64,000 nt of DNA from Phoenix dactylifera (taxonomy: Eukaryota > Streptophyta > Magnoliopsida > Arecales > Arecaceae). The stretch spans positions 37,505,410 to 37,569,409 of the forward strand of contig NC_052392.1 in the NCBI RefSeq assembly GCF_009389715.1, read 5' to 3'. Shown here piece by piece: positions 58,867 through 64,000 of this stretch; the first letter of the stretch is position 1; each line of letters begins with the position of its first letter. A program made the translations under genes and the position numbers. Under the pieces are notes generated by a model. That model ran no database searches. It worked only from the letters and a program-made list of their open reading frames with translations, and was not told the DNA's origin.

Positions 58867-59016
58867 ATGCGGGGATTTAAGGCCGAGGAGGAGGAGGCGG
58901 CCCAGACCCCAGGGGTCGGGAAGGGGATCTTCGGGGGGATTCGGTGTAATCTCGTTCGCGACCTCTGGAGATGGAGCAGCGGAAGAATTCCGCGCTTCTG
59001 CCGTCAAACGTCGTGA
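58867..59016 (+). promoter_or_regulatory. Upstream ORF overlapping the USP-gene start
   Basis: A 49-codon frame begins at an ATG 104 bp before the main ATG, in another frame, and ends 46 bp inside the coding region. If it lies in the mRNA leader it would hinder use of the main start. Further ATGs lie at 58631, 58649 and 58814. The transcription start is unknown. Confidence 0.4.
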
Positions 59017-62000
59017 TCGTCGCTTACGACGCGACGAGGGTCCATAACGAGTGCGAGCTCCAGCTCACCGTGAAGGGCATCCGGATGAGGGGCGACATTC
59101 TCAATGGTGGCGACACCCTGGTCGTCCTCGGCGTCCTCCACACCGTCACCCACCCTAGTGAGAATCCATCGGATTTCCCTTCTTAGTTCTGGATTTGAAT
59201 GCTTTGGCATGAAGAGTAGGATTCCATTTTTCTTGTTTTTCCCCTCCTTTCCGGCTTGACATTGAAGTGAAAAGGAGGGGAGGAGGAAGATGATAGAAAG
59301 GACGCTTCTTACTTGCTGAGTTTCGTTATTATTTGTGATTCCCATAAATGTTGCTGAATAAACTTCAAAAATGCAAGTTAATGGTGCGTCTGATTTTTTT
59401 AGTTTATTGGATTCCATTGATCACCTTACAAAAATTCCTTATTTGCTTGACTTAGTGGGGTATCAAATAAAAGCATGCACCGACTCCTTTTTTGGGACCA
59501 ATTCCCGTGCGCTTGAAGAGGAGATCTCTAGAAAGCTTGATCTGTACGAAAGCATGCTTCTACAAAGTGCTGAGCAATGCAAAGCTGAAGGGGTAATCTG
59601 CTGCAAATGCTGCATAAGTCGATGCTTTATTACTATTCTTTTATATTCTTATGCATTAACCCTTGTTCTTGCATGTTTTTTTTTAATAGGAGGCCATAAT
59701 GCGTTACCGAATGTTGTATGGCCAGTTGCAATTCTTAAACCAAACTTGTAGTTAGATTTGGATTAAAAAATCCATCACCTAGTCTCAAATGGCAAAAGGT
59801 TTTTTAAAGTGACGTTTGATGCTAATAATGAAGTCTGACATCAACCTGTTTTAGGTCATATATGAACTATCAACATATCTCTTGTTATTTATCCTTGTTT
59901 ATGTTAGTCTGTGGGGCAGGAATTCAGTGATGCTATTTATATGCATAATTATGAGTCCTATAACCTACTGAAATATGGAAAAAGCATCGACACTTGTATG
60001 CCATATACTGTTGTCATTTTTCTGATCTCATATTTCTCTGTGCCAGGTCAGCATGATCATCAAAATTACTGCAGGAATACCTACAAAAGTAGTTATTTTG
60101 CAAGAAGTAGTTTCTAGTAAAGCCACATGGGTTATACTTGATCGGTATGTTTGCCTCTGGTTGCTTGTGTTATTTCGTTTAGGTTCAGATTTTTCGCATC
60201 TAGATGAGATAAGATATAATGTGATTAGGTGCATCAAAATAAATTATGTAGAAGTGCTTCTTATATTGCATCCTGAATGACTCTATTATTTGATTACTTC
60301 ATATGACATGATCAACAATTAGTGCTACCTGTATTATATGCATATCAAATTGGTGAAATGTATGCGAAGTCTTTATATCATCTAAGCTTTCAGTTTTTAC
60401 TTAGAAAAGCAATCAATGTTCCAGATAGTCAACAGTCAAGGCTGTTTCCATACTGTCAATTGAAGGTAAAATACACATGGAAGAACGATCCTAGACATGG
60501 TTTATTTTTTTTGGCCAGGGCCGAACCTTGTTAATTTTCTCATTTCTCCTGGAAGTAGATCTATAACAACGAAAATAATAGATCTGGATATCGTTTGGTT
60601 GATGCTTGCAACTGGCCCTGGTTTCAATTCATTGGTACATTAAATTGGGATTTTAACAATCTGGTTGGTTTGGCTTTCTCTGGATGCTTGTGCTTCTAAG
60701 TTTTTACTTGTTATCACATTTTAACATTGTATGTAATTTTTCTCATCAATTAACATTGCAACAACTGGATTTGTACATACAGTTGCTTCCTGGTAAATTT
60801 GTGATGCTGAAATTACTTATGATGCACTATGCGTGAAAATAGGGAACAGTAGGTGAAAGAATAAGGGATTTTTTTAGTGCATTGAGACATACATTTCTAT
60901 TTGTGCATTACTTTATTCTGTCAATATTGCCAATCAATGTCAACAATGCTAGGGACTTGAAATAATTCCAAAATATGCCTGCTTGTTTCAATGTGGATAT
61001 TCGGTTAGGGCCGTCTATTTTAAGTAGATCTTCATATGGTTCTGCATTCCAGGTCAGCATGATTGTCAAAATTACTGCTGGAAAGCCAAACTAAGTAGTT
61101 GTTTGCAAGAGGTTGTTTTGTTCCCACTGAGCAACTTGGTTGTACTTAATGCTAGGTCATATGTTTGCTTCTTGATGCTTGTGTTGTTTTGATCATGTTT
61201 GTAATGCCTAGGTGAGGAGAGAACTTAAAGATATCAGATGTATGGAATATTCTGTCAACTATGTTTCTTGTACATCCAGATGGACTCTTGTGTTGAATTG
61301 CTAATATTTTACTTGTTTTCTTATTTGACAATGGTCAGCAATTTAGTCATTACACATCATATGTGCATATCAAATTAGTAAATGTGTACAGAATTTTTTT
61401 TCTTTGAAAATTGCCAGTATTGACTTAGGAAAAAGCATTCAATTAGGCATTTGATGAACAGATCCAGACAGAAGAAATTACCTAATGGTTGTTACTGGAC
61501 CTTAATTGTTGTCACCATTTTTGTGAATAGACCCATGATGGATAGATTAATCTTGATATCATTTGTTAACTCTTTTGTCAGGGCCTAGTCTCCAGTCATC
61601 TATAGATTAAATTTAGTATTATGTAATTTTAATTTGGTTTTTGGTTCATTATGGTGTCTTATCCTACTAAATTATCCTCTATTGTTCTAATTTATCACTC
61701 AAGTTATTGCCTCATCTCCTGTGACATAATTTGCACCATGGGATCCATCTGTGAAGTGCTTACTGGTGAGGCTCAAGGGCTTGGCTAGGCAATTTAAAGT
61801 AGCTTGGAACTCACTGATTACGCTTAACAATTGCTTCATATTACATCTTTGATGCTTTTATCGTAAATGATGCTTTATATAGAAAAAAGAGAGAAAAATA
61901 TATGATATAGAAAGGGAACTCAGGTAGTGCTTTGAGATTTGTCGGTAACTGATTTCAAGCTGACAAGGTTGCTGGTCCATGTCAGATGAGTTAGGTACCT

Positions 62001-62982
62001 GAACAAGTTTTAAACCGCCTTCTGGTTCCATGATAAATCTTCAGTTGAGTTGTTTATGTTGAGCAGGAATCAAACATTTCAAGCGTCACTAGAGTCAAAT
62101 GAAACCTTCTTGTGCAAACAGTATTCATTAGTGTCAAGATTTGGTATGCATTTGGTGTCCACAATCACAGTATTTTCTTTGTCGTTTGCTCTTATCCTTT
62201 TCCACTATAAAAGGGAAACAAATTGGTGTGCAGAAATATGACTGTCTGTTGCTTATAGAAGTTGCTATATCATTAGTAATAGCTTTCTGTGAAATGAAGT
62301 TTTCATGTGAATTGGATTATATCGCACTGAAGCAAACCTGCTGTTAGCATGATTGATCTACATCAATATATAGTATTACTAACTTTAAAACTATTCGGAT
62401 GAGCATGAATCCTACCTCTTTCTGGAATGGTCCATCACAATCTCTGAGTATTGTGCTGTTGATTTTAACACATGAAATTGCTGCTAGTGAAAGTAATTTG
62501 AACTCAAATATTTCCATTTTTTAAATCTATTATCTCCTATGAAGATTACTGAGTCTATAATGTTATTTAGGATTTCAAGTTCAATCTAAATTGCTTTGAA
62601 TAATGAATACCAACTCTTAGCAGGCACCTAAGAAAGGATCTGAAATTCTATGTGAAACATATTCCCTGCAAGGTCGCATTAATTCAGGATAGTTTATCTG
62701 TGGAAGTGATGAAGCCGTTTTTGACAAAGGCCTCGAATAAGGAAGGCTTGGAGCAGAAATCTTTCTACTCTGACTGGAGGACTGTTGGGTCCAAATTCAA
62801 CATGCAGGAGACTGAAAGCAATGAGCAGTGTGTTGTATCTTCCTTAAGTTATTATGCCTCTTCCAGTTCCCTAGATAGCTCTGATATTTTCAAGTACAAC
62901 ATGCTTCCTGCATCTAGCTTCAAGACTCTGAATCACAAAAATTTAGCATATGATGAGACTGAATCTTTACCTAAGCAAGCTG
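58971..62982 (+). CDS. USP-like domain protein, probably a receptor-like cytoplasmic kinase (5' part)
   Basis: Four exons join in phase: 58971-59157, 59456-59592, 60047-60144 and 62624-62982 (260 codons plus one base). The last donor, GTACGT, leads on past the window. Residues about 13-160 form a universal-stress-protein-like fold: NVVIVAYDATRV, DTLVVLGVLHTVTHPMGYQ, VSMIIKITAG, ATWVILDRHLRKDL and PCKVALIQDS. A serine-rich linker follows. This order resembles plant proteins in which a USP-like domain precedes a protein kinase domain (the group annotated as inactive kinase SELMODRAFT_444075-like). The kinase itself would lie to the right and is not seen. An in-frame stop at 58947-58949 makes 58971 the first usable ATG in this frame. 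Intron 3 (2.5 kb) contains a decayed copy of exon 3. Confidence 0.78.
61030..61645 (+). pseudogene. Decayed duplicate of exon 3 and its flanking intron
   Basis: 61053-61154 matches exon 3 (60047-60144): GTCAGCATGATTGTCAAAAT against GTCAGCATGATCATCAAAAT, with the splice acceptor CAG kept. It has an in-frame TAA after the GKPN codons and small indels. Similarity continues downstream (ATATGCATATCAAATT, then GGCCCTGG/GGGCCTAG) to about 61645, paired with 60030-60690. It is an old tandem duplication inside intron 3; the copy cannot replace exon 3. Confidence 0.8.
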
Positions 62983-64000
62983 GTACGTGAGAGAGCTTCA
63001 TCTTATTGGGTAAAAGTAGTGTCCACTACATATCGTATTTGTATATAGCAAAGTACGCTGTCTTGGTACTAGGTATCGTACTGGTGCCATCTTGTTATTG
63101 TGCCGGTATGTCCTGTATGGGGGCCGCTTCGGCATACTAAGTGGCGATACACCCCCGTACTGTATATCAGTACCGAACCGATATGGTACTGTATATTCCG
63201 TACTGCACGATTTAATATGGTATGGCGTACCATGGTATATAGCCTAGGTAATATATGCTTTATATGGTTTAATTAGAAATCTTATTGAATTTGATCTGTA
63301 TAATACCATATGGCGTCTACAAAATTTTGTGTTATATTTGGCACTTAGTAACAGGATATGGTACACCCGCTTCAAAATCTCTTCAGAAACTCGTCTTTGC
63401 ACCCACTTTCTAAGCATTTTCTTATTCAAAATATTTTTATCGGATTTGTTTTCCCGCACCTACACCTGAAACTGCTACAGCACCTGAACACTGCACCCAC
63501 TTGAGTTAACCAAGAACTTTGGCCAAACAGCAAATTATTAAAAATATTTCTAACAAACACCATTTCTTTGATTTTTCAAGAAAAACTTCCATTCTTTTGT
63601 TGATATATACTATATTAATCTCGAATCCTATTCGATGCTAACAAGTCTCACTTAACTCTTTAATTTAGTAGATTGATAATCCAGCACTTACATATTCCTT
63701 GCTTCATCAATTACCACCCCTTTTAGCTCATCCCCAGTGCAAAATTATCCGGATATTCCCTTTTATGATTGTTTCTTTTTTGTGGTTTTATAATTATCAT
63801 AGAATGCTATTTTTTCTGCATGATTGATTATCTATACATTGTTAAGGGTTTTCTACCAAGTTGGTAAAATAGCTACTTTTCTTTTTGTTTTTCTTAAAGC
63901 TATCATACTGTCTAAAAAACACTGCTGGTTTTGCTGTTGTCATCTTCATTGTCATATGGTAAAGACAACACAACATGAATTTTTTCGGACAGAACAATTC
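62983..64000 (+). other. Intron 4 (partial) of the USP-domain gene
   Basis: Begins with a strong donor. No further exon is seen before the window ends. It contains a dispersed repeat at 63055-63242. Confidence 0.6.
63055..63242. repeat. Dispersed GTACC-rich repeat, copy 3
   Basis: Dense GGTACT, CAGTACCG and GGCGTACC motifs, the clearest of three related segments (7925-8035, 30385-30560). Non-coding, inside an intron. Confidence 0.55.

Overview
This is a plant nuclear window, almost certainly from a monocot. All recognisable genes are plant families: two PLS-type PPR proteins, a half-size ABCG transporter, an XND1-type NAC factor and a USP-domain kinase. Introns have GT-AG borders, intergenic DNA is AT-rich and full of plant transposon debris, and the dispersed GTACC-rich repeats look like those I associate with palms. 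The palm assignment is inference. I saw no rRNA, tRNA or CRISPR array.

Layout. 1-4658 is copy A of a direct duplication whose copy B lies at 41016-44893. Copy A ends at a 100-N assembly gap (4659-4758). Both copies hold the same hAT-like MITE; in copy A a 795-bp solo LTR sits inside it. 4759-16082 holds an unrecognised plus-strand gene (four exons chained in phase, long introns), a polypurine tract and a RTE LINE scrap. 16083-16683 is a broken minus-strand host gene. 21258-23186 and 25278-27323 are two intronless minus-strand PPR genes, matching Arabidopsis At1g43980 and At1g77010. 32276-34261 is an intronless minus-strand ABCG5 gene. 34262-41015 is gene-free, with microsatellites and old LTR or TRIM-like debris.

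44894-49408 has a diverged four-unit tandem repeat and a small plastid rpl2 fragment. 49543-50322 is a three-exon NAC104/XND1 gene. 52418-55783 is a structurally complete hAT transposon: terminal repeats, 8-bp target duplication, palindrome-rich GC ends, TATA box and an uninterrupted 674-aa transposase. From 58971 to the right edge runs the 5' part of a USP-domain (probably kinase) gene. Its intron 3 contains a decayed tandem copy of exon 3.

The genes do not form a pathway or operon. No previously undescribed system stands out. The best leads are the duplication with its presence/absence LTR, the apparently intact hAT element, the duplicated exon in the USP gene, and the unidentified gene near 5.9-13 kb.
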